The position numbers and the translations under genes are program-made. The notes below the pieces were generated by a model. It saw only the letters and a list, made by a program, of their open reading frames with translations, did not search any database and was not told the origin of the DNA. This document shows, piece by piece, positions 1-11,919 of a DNA stretch of 64,000 nucleotides (the stretch's first letter is position 1; every line of letters starts with the position of its first letter). This DNA is from Isoetes taiwanensis (taxonomy: Eukaryota; Streptophyta; Lycopodiopsida; Isoetales; Isoetaceae): positions 18,302,372-18,366,371 of the forward strand of contig JAJEKV010000017.1 in the NCBI GenBank assembly GCA_021234155.1. Reading direction: 5' to 3'.

Positions 1-1833
1 CAGCCCGTCAACACTCCTGGAGGAGCAGATAGGTGGCATCCCCGATTTAAGGGGTGCTCACCTTTTTAACGCACCATTTTCTGCATCTTCCACTATTCAT
101 TACATTTTTCTACTTCTATACACATTTTTATTTCTACTACTATTTCCTATTTTATAACCATTATGCTCCCACGCTCACATAACCATTTCATTTTTCTCAC
201 ATTCTTATCATCACCCTTTTTTTTATCTACTCAATACTATTTACATCACACTACACTTTAATCTCTATACACTTTCTCACTATCACATTATATTTCACAC
301 CTTGTTAAAGCACCATGGTTTTATAAACCATTACGTATTTTTCCACACATTGCCTTGTTCACTCCTTGGCAGGAAATACATCTTAACCCCCTTTCCAATC
401 CAAATAACCCGGCCACGTTTTACGCTAGTCTACCAGGGGTTGCATCTGCACCACGGTCGGGTCTTGCCGCATACTACCCGGCTAATCTTTTGCCAACATG
501 AGATGTACTGGTACTAATTTTTCTTTACAGGGCACCCGAGGTCCTAGGGCATGCATTTGTGGTTTTTATTGTACAAGTTCCTCGCTCATCCAGGTAAATT
601 AATGTTGGGTTGCTCATCCAGGTAAATTAATGTTGGGTCACTGTGGCGGTGCTTTATTATATGTCTATATTGCTCCTCATCGTTTTTTTCCTTTGTTCAC
701 TTTTTCCCTTTCCTATATAGTAGCCTTTTTCTCATTATTTTTTTTTGTAACCACACTATGTCTTCTAAGGTGAGGTATTTTTTGGGACCATAATTTTAGA
801 CCTAGTCATTTTGTTGCTTCCTCCTTGGTGTTGAGCCTTAGGCATGTCTTTACATTCACAATTGGGAACTGATGCATTTAAACTTGGACATTTTTGGAAG
901 GTGCACTTCACATATCGGCATGCATTCTTTCTCTGCATTCATGCAATTGGACCTCAACCATTGGCCTGCTTTGTTTTACTCTTTAGGAAATGTTTGGTAA
1001 AGATATTATGCGGTTGACATTTTTGCAACTGGAGTTGAAGGTTACTCTTTTGCTTGAGGTCTCCTCGTTCTTGGGGCAGATCTTCTTCACCATTGAGTTG
1101 TTTTTTTGTGGGCACTAGTCGGAACCTTCTGCGAACTTTAGCGTATTGTTCGTTAACAGTTTTACTTCTAACATACCCTTGACTTTAACATGGTTAACGT
1201 TGCTTTTGCTTTCATGTGGTGTTATATTTGGGGGCATTTTTTCCTTGCCATAAAAGGCTCATTCCTCCATCTTAGTTTATGTGCACTTTGATTTGGCCTT
1301 GGCTTGTCCATTGGAAGATTACTTGCATAATTATTCGCGCATTATTCTAATAGACCGTCATGGTGACCATAGGTGATCAAATGTTGTGGTTGGCTGCCAT
1401 AGCGACATATGTTTTTTGTCTCAAAATTGTCTACAAACTCCTTCTTTGTTAGTCGCTCTCATTTTTCATGGATCGTTTTGCTACTAACATGTCCTTTCAT
1501 ATTGTGTTTTTGATTCCTTTATCATGTCCATTACCTTTTTTTGCTTTATTATTTCAGGCCCTTCGTATGGCCCTCGATTTATTCATACTACGTCCCTTTA
1601 CCTCGTCATTGCTCCTTTTTTACTCTCTGGATCACCTCCTTGCCCTCCACCTTGACCTTCGCACTTTTGCCCTCCATCTTCTCCTTTCCATTGGCCATAA
1701 CCTCTCCTTTGATTCATTAAGCCCCATTTTTGCTTGATTTACGTTGATTCACATTAACCTTACTTTCAAATTTTCAGCTTAACCTTGCTCTTGGTTTGTG
1801 CTAACATGTCTAAGACATCTTCCTCAATCTCGT
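1..1833. other. No gene recognised; AT-rich non-coding DNA
   Basis: I see no convincing gene. The short open frames (for example 302-517 and 1468-1737) are hydrophobic pyrimidine-rich translations without a family signature. Bases 30-70, read on the minus strand, resemble a stretch of the gypsy LTR near 15,365-15,400 (GGTGAGCACCCC, then CGGGGATGCCACC), so the window edge may be an old LTR relic. The composition resembles the non-coding stretches at 10.7-11.4 kb and 28.1-28.5 kb. Confidence 0.5.
582..638. repeat. Tandem duplication, two 28-bp units
   Basis: The unit GCTCATCCAGGTAAATTAAT plus GTTGGGT occurs twice in direct succession with no internal change. It is probably a simple slippage duplication; no function is apparent. 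Confidence 0.8.
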
Positions 1834-2047
1834 CCCTCGTTTGTAAGAGTCTCATTCTAGAATGGGACTCGCAAAAACCAACAAAGCGATAGATAGGCTT
1901 CTCATTCATCTCAGCAGATTTCCTACAATGGTGGACAGTGGGTAGCCGCCACATGCGAACTACCCACAAAAAATAAAGGGAAAATCCAATTATATCATTT
2001 GGACCCCAAAAAAATACAATGCTAATAGATGAGTGGCTGATGTACCT

Positions 2048-2126
2048 GCCGAAAGCTTATCACCGGGATTAAAAAACCCCGCCCTTTCGGGTTTTCGAGG
2101 AAAAACCCTAGTGATAAGCCTTCGGC
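2048..2126 (-). other. Folded core of S repeat, 16-bp outer stem
   Basis: Arms 2048-2063 and 2111-2126 pair at all 16 positions (one as G-U). Inside lies a core shared with 29,447-29,493: AGGGTTTTCCTCGAAAACCC-like and CCCGAAAGGGCGGGG, then a T run. The central GGGTTTT can pair with an AAAACCC on either side, giving two mutually exclusive hairpins. The outer stem differs in sequence from the second locus but stays paired, which suggests selection on the fold. Confidence 0.65.
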
Positions 2127-2267
2127 AAGGGGCTTAGACAAACGTAAGGCATAGAATCGCTCCCAAAAACCCCCGCATGGAGAAGTCGAAACAGATGCCG
2201 CTCGCCAACCTGTACCTGCACATCACCAACACAACAAACGAGACAACACAAACATACCAGAGAATAG

Positions 2268-2308
2268 CATCACCCAGCGGGTGGAAAAAAAGCATCACCC
2301 AGCGGGTG
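2268..2308 (-). repeat. Two short hairpins of the CCACCC..GGGTGATGC type
   Basis: Two tandem units GCATCACCCAGCGGGTGG are separated by a short A run. Each folds as CCACCC-N-GGGTG on the minus strand. They are the same motif as the longer array at 28,580-28,885. Confidence 0.7.
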
Positions 2309-2371
2309 GAAAACATGATAAACAGAAACTTGTACAAAATACAATAAACAAAGAAAGGGGGGGAGGGTGGG

Positions 2372-2553
2372 TTCAAAGAGAATAAGGTACTGCTGAGAGA
2401 AGAGGAAGCGCCGATGAGACGTGGATGCAGAAACGCGCCTGAAATAGCGAACTCCCAACCCAAACGGGCATGCGCCGCCCGCATGCATGCACATCATGCA
2501 TGCTCGTCCCATTCTAGAATGGCGATCCGATGTCTCGGATCGATGCGATTCTA
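2372..2553. repeat. 182-bp direct repeat, copy 1
   Basis: This block is identical by eye to 2728-2909. It contains a CATGCATG-rich segment and ends in a composite palindrome (2508-2560): 13-bp arms CCCATTCTAGAAT / ATTCTAGAATGGG around an inner CGATCCGA-tgtc-TCGGATCG stem. Confidence 0.8.
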
Positions 2554-2727
2554 GAATGGGACTCGCAAAAACCAACAAAGCGCCCGACTACCAGAGAACT
2601 TCCTTACAAACTAGGATCGAGGACGAAGGTCACAGGACAAGGCCAAAGGCCGGAAAAGGATAGCAAGAAAGAAACGCCAAATTGGCTCAACCAGGCAGGA
2701 AGAAGCCCCTCCCCTGCCTGGAAACAA

Positions 2728-2909
2728 TTCAAAGAGAATAAGGTACTGCTGAGAGAAGAGGAAGCGCCGATGAGACGTGGATGCAGAAACGCGCCTGAAA
2801 TAGCGAACTCCCAACCCAAACGGGCATGCGCCGCCCGCATGCATGCACATCATGCATGCTCGTCCCATTCTAGAATGGCGATCCGATGTCTCGGATCGAT
2901 GCGATTCTT
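2728..2909. repeat. 182-bp direct repeat, copy 2
   Basis: Identical partner of 2372-2553, with 174 bp between them. The outer right arm of the palindrome is lost here because the sequence changes after GCGATTCT. Confidence 0.8.
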
Positions 2910-2930
2910 TTTGGGACATTTGTCATGGCT

Positions 2931-3494
2931 TTAGGCATGGGGTCGTATTTTTCTTATGACATTAACACCCATCTTACCACTTACCCATCTGTAACTGAAT
3001 ACCATTCCCTTAGCTCTAACAAGTTTATTCTAGACCATTGTTCTAGGGAATTTGTCATCAAATTTGGATAGATGCCCAGCATCACTATTATTCGAACCTT
3101 GTTCATGGGGCTTGGGAATTGTATTTGCATTAGGTGCTCAGTATCTCACCATTCACATTCTTGCTTATTGGAATCCTTCTATTCTATTATCTGCATGCTC
3201 ATTTACAAATATTCATTTGACCCTTCTTATCTACGTCCCTCTTGCTTCTCTAATGTTGATCCTCTATTTGACACCCTATGTCTCAACCCATTAAATTAAT
3301 GCATACATTTCATTCTTCTGGATTTATTGTGGTATTTTTATATTTAAAGAATCTCTTTATTTTTCAGTTTATAGCTTGTGGGTTTGTATCCTCAACCTCA
3401 CCAATCCAAGATATTAAGGGTTTGCAAATATTTGTTTTCAACTCTAGTGGTGCTCCTTCGATGGTCCTCTACCGGTATCTCTGGTTGGATGCGC
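2931..3494. other. No gene recognised
   Basis: AT-rich sequence with short overlapping frames and no family signature. It leads into the A block of the CT-bearing host repeat. Confidence 0.5.
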
Positions 3495-3732
3495 GGGAGG
3501 GGTTAGCGCCCTTCTCCTCATTTTCGCCTTGGAGTTCTATCTTGAGCTTGGGATTTCGATTGGACCTTGATTCACCTTGCTGTCGTCTTTGCTCTCTCCA
3601 CTCTTCCTTCCACACAACTGTCCTGCCCATACCCATCTCCGCTCTTTGTCAACCTGGCCCACTTCGATCACTTTCAGGCTCATCTATAGCGACATCACAG
3701 CTTCCTCTTCTTGAGTTTGCCTCCAACAACCA
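3495..3732 (+). repeat. Host repeat block A, copy 1
   Basis: About 235 bp, closely matching 6951-7180: TAGCGCCCTT, then TTGAGCTTGGGATTTCGATT, through to GCCTCCAACAACCATC. Both copies run straight into CT-type sequence or a LINE end, so block A is the left flank of a (CT)n microsatellite that LINEs have entered. Confidence 0.75.
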
Positions 3733-3807
3733 TCTCTCTCTCTCTCTCTCCCTCCCTCCCTCCCTCCCTCCCTCCCTCCCTCCCTCTCTCTCTCTCTCTC
3801 TCTCTCT
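3733..3807. repeat. (CT)n/(CCCT)n microsatellite 1
   Basis: 75 bp of CT with an internal CCCT run. It lies immediately 5' of LINE copy 1. The Ser-Leu and Glu-Arg frames across it are artefacts. Confidence 0.95.
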
Positions 3808-4061
3808 GCCAAAGCACTTGGGATGGCACGTGGATGACATGAATAAGAAGTTGTTGGGTATCATAACGAAGCCACGGAGCAATGTAAACCAAGGCGGGCC
3901 TGAAAAGGGCTACAATGCAAGTCTTGGTATGATCAAGCATTAGAATAGCCAAAAGGAAATGGAGGGACTGCCATGATGATAGCAAAACAGCCCTAAGGAA
4001 GGCATATCAGAGGATCATAAGGCAAAAAAAGAGACAATTTGTACTAAAGCAGCAGGAGACC

Positions 4062-6188
4062 TTGATCAGCCAATACCAAAATGATCCAAAATCGTTTTGG
4101 AAAAAGCTCAAAAGCACTAAGCACGCAGAAATCCCGCTTGCTGCAAGTGAGCTATCGAACCAAGTTAAACACTTATATCATGATGATAGCATCGAGTCCC
4201 CGTTAAAAGTGAGGTCTGATATGATTTTTACAAAAGAAGAAGTGGCTGTCGGCATTGATAGTCTTGCAAATGGCAAAGCAAAGGATCAAAACAGGATATG
4301 TGCCGAGCATCTTAAATGGGCAGGGGGCGGCATCCATACCATAATAGCACGCATGTTTACCTTAGCAATGCAACAAGGATTCCCACAGGAGTGGCAGCTC
4401 AACCGAATTGTTCCAGTGCATAAGAGTGGTTCCATGCTAGACGGAAACAATTACAGAACCCTCATGGTAAGTAATTTGTTCTCTAAATTATTTGCAAATA
4501 TTATAGAGAAAAAAATTAGTCTTTGGGCTGAGCATAACGGAAAAAGAGCCAAAACCCAAGCAGGTTTTAGGGCTAAAATGTCCACATTGGACCATTTGCT
4601 TGCATTAAAATGCATTTTTGATTCGGTCAAGGGGACCAGAAAACCTCTATATGTCACATTTGTAGACTTTCGCAAGGCATTTGACAAAGTTTCCAGGAAT
4701 AGATTATGGGAAAGAATGGAGCAATTATGTGTCCCTAAACACTTGCAGGATGCAGTTCAAATACTCTATGAGAAAGTTTTAGTACAGTTATCGATGCCAT
4801 TCAAAAGTGAGATACCAGACACAGTTGAAAGTAACATTGGAGTTAAACAAGGATGCCCCTTGTCTCCTACTATATTTGGTCTCTTTATTGACAGCCTGGA
4901 AGAATGGTTACATAATAACTGTGATGGAGGCACTGAGATTCAAGGATATGTGATCCAATTGCTCTTATATGCTGATGATGTGGTGCTATTTGCACGATCC
5001 CAGGTACACATGCAACAATTATTTGATCAATTGGCTGCTTTCTGTAACAAAACGGGGATGCAAGTAAATCTAGAGAAGACTAAAACCATGACAGTAGGTG
5101 CGCTCAAGCAGGAACAGGGGTTTCTCTATTTGGGTGAAAAAGTTGAGATATGCGAGACATATAAATATCTGGGACTTACTATTAGCAGGAATCATAAATG
5201 GCATCAGTGCATACAACAAAGAATTGAAAGCGGGCAGAGAATAATCAGTATTCTATGCAAAGCATATGCGGGGAAAACCCACATATGGGCATGGCCACTA
5301 AAGAAAAAAGCGTATGAATCTCTAGTCCAAAGCATAGTATTATATGGGGCTAAAATTTGGGGACCAGGGCTGCCACAAGGCTCTTGGGATGATATTGAAC
5401 AGGTACACAAGAAGTTTCTCAGGTTGGAATTGGGTGTAAAGGCGCAAACCCCATATCCGATGATGCTAGCCGAATGCGGCACTATGCCACTTGAAGGGGA
5501 AGCTTTACTCAAATGCATTAGGTACCTTGCTAAAATAAAAAAGATGGATGCCACACGCATTCCTTATTATGCTTGCCTGAACACTGAACATAAAGGATGG
5601 TTTGCTGATGTCAAGACATGGCTTGAAAGATGGGATATCATGTGGGAAGAGGCAATTTCCATTGACAACCTGAGAACATGGGTCTATGAAAAGGTTAGAA
5701 GAAAAATGTGGATGAGCCCAAAGACTAAGATGATATTGTATAAGATGCATATGAATCCTACATTGGATGAGGCAATACATCTAAAGGAGAACTTATCGAT
5801 AAAGAAGAGGCACAATATCAGTAGAATCCGGCTCAGCTCGCACCATCTAGGTGTGGAGGTTGGGAGATGGGGTACTACTCCGAGAAACATGAGATGCTGC
5901 AAAGTATGCGGCAAAGATGAGATAGAAGACGAAGACCATGTCATACTTAAGTGTCCAGCCTATAGTATAATACGAGACAGATATGGCATCAACGTGCCTG
6001 ATTTACATACCTTTTTTGGATCGGAAGGAAATAGAATTGGATCCTTTTTAATTGAGACTCTACAGCATAGAGAGAGTTGTATTAAAAATGTAAATACCCT
6101 AATAGAAGAAGAGGATGCATTGAGTGAGAGTGAGGAATTGGATGAGGAATTGGAAACTCATCTAATTTTTTATGACTATGATGTATAA
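4062..6188 (+). CDS. LINE reverse transcriptase, C-terminal part
   Basis: 708 residues from the first Met. Fingers/palm motifs are visible: residues about 120-135 (VPVHKSG...NYRTLM), DFRKAFDKV near 207 carrying the first catalytic Asp, GVKQGCPLSPTIFGLFID near 262, and YADDVVLF near 305 with the catalytic DD pair. A thumb (KYLGLTISRNHKW) follows. A C-terminal zinc knuckle of form CxxC-x8-H-x4-C lies near residue 615, and the tail is acidic. No RNase H or restriction-like endonuclease follows the knuckle. The enzyme would copy its own RNA at a nicked chromosomal target. The frame is uninterrupted, the best preserved of the copies here. Clade (R1/I/L1-like) is not determined. Confidence 0.9.
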   Translation: MISQYQNDPKSFWKKLKSTKHAEIPLAASELSNQVKHLYHDDSIESPLKVRSDMIFTKEEVAVGIDSLANGKAKDQNRICAEHLKWAGGGIHTIIARMFTLAMQQGFPQEWQLNRIVPVHKSGSMLDGNNYRTLMVSNLFSKLFANIIEKKISLWAEHNGKRAKTQAGFRAKMSTLDHLLALKCIFDSVKGTRKPLYVTFVDFRKAFDKVSRNRLWERMEQLCVPKHLQDAVQILYEKVLVQLSMPFKSEIPDTVESNIGVKQGCPLSPTIFGLFIDSLEEWLHNNCDGGTEIQGYVIQLLLYADDVVLFARSQVHMQQLFDQLAAFCNKTGMQVNLEKTKTMTVGALKQEQGFLYLGEKVEICETYKYLGLTISRNHKWHQCIQQRIESGQRIISILCKAYAGKTHIWAWPLKKKAYESLVQSIVLYGAKIWGPGLPQGSWDDIEQVHKKFLRLELGVKAQTPYPMMLAECGTMPLEGEALLKCIRYLAKIKKMDATRIPYYACLNTEHKGWFADVKTWLERWDIMWEEAISIDNLRTWVYEKVRRKMWMSPKTKMILYKMHMNPTLDEAIHLKENLSIKKRHNISRIRLSSHHLGVEVGRWGTTPRNMRCCKVCGKDEIEDEDHVILKCPAYSIIRDRYGINVPDLHTFFGSEGNRIGSFLIETLQHRESCIKNVNTLIEEEDALSESEELDEELETHLIFYDYDV

Positions 6189-6194
6189 CAATGT

Positions 6195-6228
6195 CGTCTT
6201 ATAGGCCTGGGAGGCCTCCCAAAAGACG
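6195..6228 (+). other. LINE 3'-end stem-loop, copy 1
   Basis: The outer stem CGTCTT/AAGACG (6195-6200 with 6223-6228) encloses AGGCCT/AGGCCT (6203-6208 with 6212-6217). The same architecture with different bases recurs in the other LINE copies just before the CT tail. It probably acts as the reverse-transcriptase recognition structure. Confidence 0.75.
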
Positions 6229-6249
6229 TAATACACTTCACTTCACTTC

Positions 6250-6402
<153 letters not shown>

Positions 6403-6414
6403 CCCCCCCCCTAT

Positions 6415-6950
6415 TGTGGATTCTGTTTAAAAGACCTTTTACATTTCCATTAAAAGTATTTTGCGACATGTTTTCCACCTCTTTGTTCTTTGTGGCTAAA
6501 TTTCTTATATGTATATTATGTATTTGGTTTTGGACCTATACTTGGATTTGAATATTTGGGGTTGCGTTTAAGATTTTTTCTTCGTTTTTGGCATGATCAT
6601 CCGGGAGCTCTAGTGTTTGTTGGTTCCGTTGTTCACTTTATTAGCGCAGTTATTTTGTTGCTTCACGAAGTTGCATTCTCTGTTCTTGAACATGGGTGAC
6701 GTGTGATGTTGTGCGGTGTGTTTTCCATTTTGTACAGACTCGGCATATGTTTTATTGCTTATGTAGCACCAATTTTATAGATTTGGGAGATCTTTTTGTT
6801 TTCGTTAGCTCCACTTTGTCATATTCTCAGTTGGCTTATCTTTCCGTGCATAGCTTTGCTCACAATATGTAACATTACATACTCATTATGTTTTCATTTC
6901 CTTTCACATGTACATTCCCTCGTTGGCTTTCTTATTGCAGACCATCTGTA
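6415..6950 (+). repeat. Host repeat block B, copy 1
   Basis: About 535 bp, nearly identical to 10,146-10,695 (shared TATTTTGCGACATGTTTTCC, and CTTATTGCAGACCATCTGTACGG at the right end). It is the right flank of the (CT)n target. No protein is recognisable. Confidence 0.8.
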
Positions 6951-7180
6951 CGGCTAGCGCCCTTATCCTCATTCTCGACTTGGAGTTCTATCTTGAGCTT
7001 GGGATTTCGATTTGACCTTGATTCACCTTGCTGCCGTCTTTGCTCTCTCCACTCTTCCTTCCACACCACCGTCCTGCCCATAACCATCTCCACTCTTTGT
7101 CAATCTGGCCCACTTCGATCACTTTCAGGCTCATCTATAGCGACATCACAGCTTCCTCTTCTCGGTGCCTCCAACAACCA
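6951..7180 (+). repeat. Host repeat block A, copy 2
   Basis: Match to 3495-3732. The order A-(CT)n-B-A-(CT)n-B shows that the host unit is itself tandemly duplicated. Confidence 0.75.
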
Positions 7181-10144
<2,964 letters not shown>

Positions 10145-10145
10145 T

Positions 10146-10695
10146 TCTTCTGTTGTCGTTCTGTTTAAATTTTTTTGAGACCTTTTCTGTTCCATTAAAG
10201 TATTTTGCGACATGTTTTCCACCTCTTTGTTCTTTGTGGCTAAATTTCTTATATGTATATTATGTATTTGGTTTTGGACATAACTTGGATTTGAATATTT
10301 GGGGTTGCGTTTAAGATTTTTTCTTCGTTTTTGGCATGATCATCCGGGAGCTCTAGTGTTTGTTGGTTCCGTTGTTCACTTTATTAGCGCAATTATTTTG
10401 TTGCTTCACGAAGTTGCATTCTCTGTTCTTGAACATGGGTGACGTGTGATGTTGTGCGGTGTGTTTTCCATTTTGTACAGACTCGGCATATGTTTTATTG
10501 CTTAGGTAGCACCAATTTTATAGATTTGGGAGATCCTTTTGTTTTCGTTAGCTCCACTTTGTCATATTCCCAGTTGGCTTATCTTTCCGTGAATAGCTTT
10601 GCTCACAATATGTAACGTTACATACTCTTTGTGTTTTCATTTCCTTTAACATGTACATTCCCTCGTTGGCTTTCTTATTGCAGACCATCTGTACG
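10146..10695 (+). repeat. Host repeat block B, copy 2
   Basis: Near-identical to 6415-6950. It closes the A-(CT)n-B unit that received the LINE copies. Confidence 0.8.
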
Positions 10696-11470
10696 GCACT
10701 AGCTTGCTCACAATATGTCCTTCTACGTCATCATTCTACCATATGGCTAACCTCCTCGCACCCCATTGGGACCTCGCCGCTGTTGACTTTCGTTTCCTCG
10801 TTCTCTTGGCCATAACCTCACGTTGACTTTGGCCTCACATTTGACATACATTGCTTGTGCATAGCCATCCTACTTTTCTTCAAACTTAAGCCTCATTTTT
10901 TTGGCAAGTTGCAGTTTTGGCATCATGTTCTTGAAGTTCTTCTGTCCAGTTTACGTTTTTCCAACACTATCATTCTACACCATTTCTCTTTATCTAGATG
11001 TGGAGTGTCTTACGTTGTTGTACACAAGGTGTTATATTGGGCACATTCTAATTTGTGCATGGTGCTGGTGCCCGAGAGCTTTTTTGCACTTATGGTGGAT
11101 CTTTTTCTATTTTGGTATGGCTCGCTTCCTAACCCTATGACATCCTTGCGTAATCACTTATTCCTTTTTTCTCATTCTGCCGCATGGCTAGCCTCCTTAC
11201 ACTCCCCCTCGACGTCGGCACTTGACCCCATCGCCTCTTTTACCTTGGCCTTAATCTCACTTTTGACTTCAGACTCGCACTTCGACCTTCTTTGTTTTTC
11301 ATAAAGCCTCTCTTTGCTTGAACCACGGTGTGATCCGAATGTAACTTCCATCTCTTTCCCCTTCTTGCCCTTCCTTGACCTCTACCTCCACCTTCTTCTT
11401 TGTTCTGTAAAAGTATCATTCCTATGGGTGCATCTAGTCCTGCATGGAGTGTATTGCATTTTTCGTCGAA
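10696..11470. other. No gene recognised; repeat-like flank of the DNA transposon
   Basis: Pyrimidine-rich DNA with open frames (10,855-11,304) that show no family signature. Short blocks (CTTTATCTAGATGT, then a TGTTATATTGGGCACATTCT-like stretch) resemble 28,140-28,260 on the other side of the transposon, so the element may have landed in a copy of that repeat. Confidence 0.5.
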
Positions 11471-11474
11471 AGCA

Positions 11475-11495
11475 GGGTAAAAGCACGTTAGGGTG
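11475..11495 (+). repeat. Left terminal inverted repeat of DNA transposon
   Basis: 21 bp, exact reverse complement of 28,085-28,105. It is preceded by the AGCA target duplication. Confidence 0.9.
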
Positions 11496-11639
11496 TCATA
11501 CATTAGGGGGCAATTCATGTAAACTTTTGAACGGGTTGCTGAATTTTAAATGTACTTATTTCATGTATAAATTTTGTCTTATATATTTAAAAAGGGGCAA
11601 AATTCCCGTTTGTTTGTAATTATGACAAGTAGAGGCCGG

Positions 11640-11745
11640 CGGTTGATGCGAAACTCCTGGAGGAAATTCCCCCCTCCAATTTCCTCCAGGAAAATTCCCT
11701 CCAGAAAAATTTCCTTCCAAGAAAATTCCCAGATCGAACCAAGAA
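11640..11745. repeat. Degenerate purine/pyrimidine direct repeats upstream of the transposase
   Basis: Several imperfect units related to TTCCTCCAGGAAAA and CTCCTGGAGGAAATT lie between the left end and the first ATG. Repeated subterminal motifs are common transposase-binding sites, so this could serve as such a region. That role is inference. Confidence 0.4.
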
Positions 11746-11784
11746 AGTAGAACACAATTTGAATTTTTTCCAGGATCAGGAAAC

Positions 11785-11919
11785 ATGCAATCTGGTGATT
11801 TTGAAACTGAATGTGGCGATCAGGAAAACATGCAATCTGGTGATTTTGAAACTGAATGTGGCGATCAGGAGAACATGCAATCTGGTGATTTTGAAACCGA
11901 ATGTGGCAAACATCACATG
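11785..11919 (+). repeat. Three 45-bp in-frame tandem repeats
   Basis: Units at 11,785, 11,830 and 11,875 each start ATGCAATCTGGTGATTTTGA and code for 15 residues. The third diverges at its end. Each unit supplies its own in-frame ATG. Confidence 0.85.

Larger units (their letters stand above)
1834..2930 (-). repeat. Structured dispersed repeat, family S, left locus
   Basis: Read on the minus strand, this shares blocks with 28,580-29,670: the CATTCTAGAAT / CGATCCGA...TCGGATCG palindromes, paired CCACCC..GGGTGATGC hairpins, a folded core at 2048-2126, and a terminal block GAAGCCTATCTAT followed by TTTTGCGAGT near 1870-1895. Two identical 182-bp direct repeats (2372-2553 and 2728-2909) lie inside it. 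No long protein is encoded; the frames at 2134-2934 are antisense shadows of one another. It could be a terminal-repeat-in-miniature or a fragment of a larger retroelement. The class is unknown and the boundaries are approximate. Confidence 0.6.

Noticed and set aside
302-517. Small protein near the left edge
   Set aside because: No family signature, poor start context and a base composition like the surrounding non-coding DNA.
4062-6188. R2-type restriction-like endonuclease after the LINE zinc knuckle
   Set aside because: The sequence after the knuckle is only about 75 acidic residues with no PD-D/E-K arrangement; any endonuclease would be in the missing N-terminal part.
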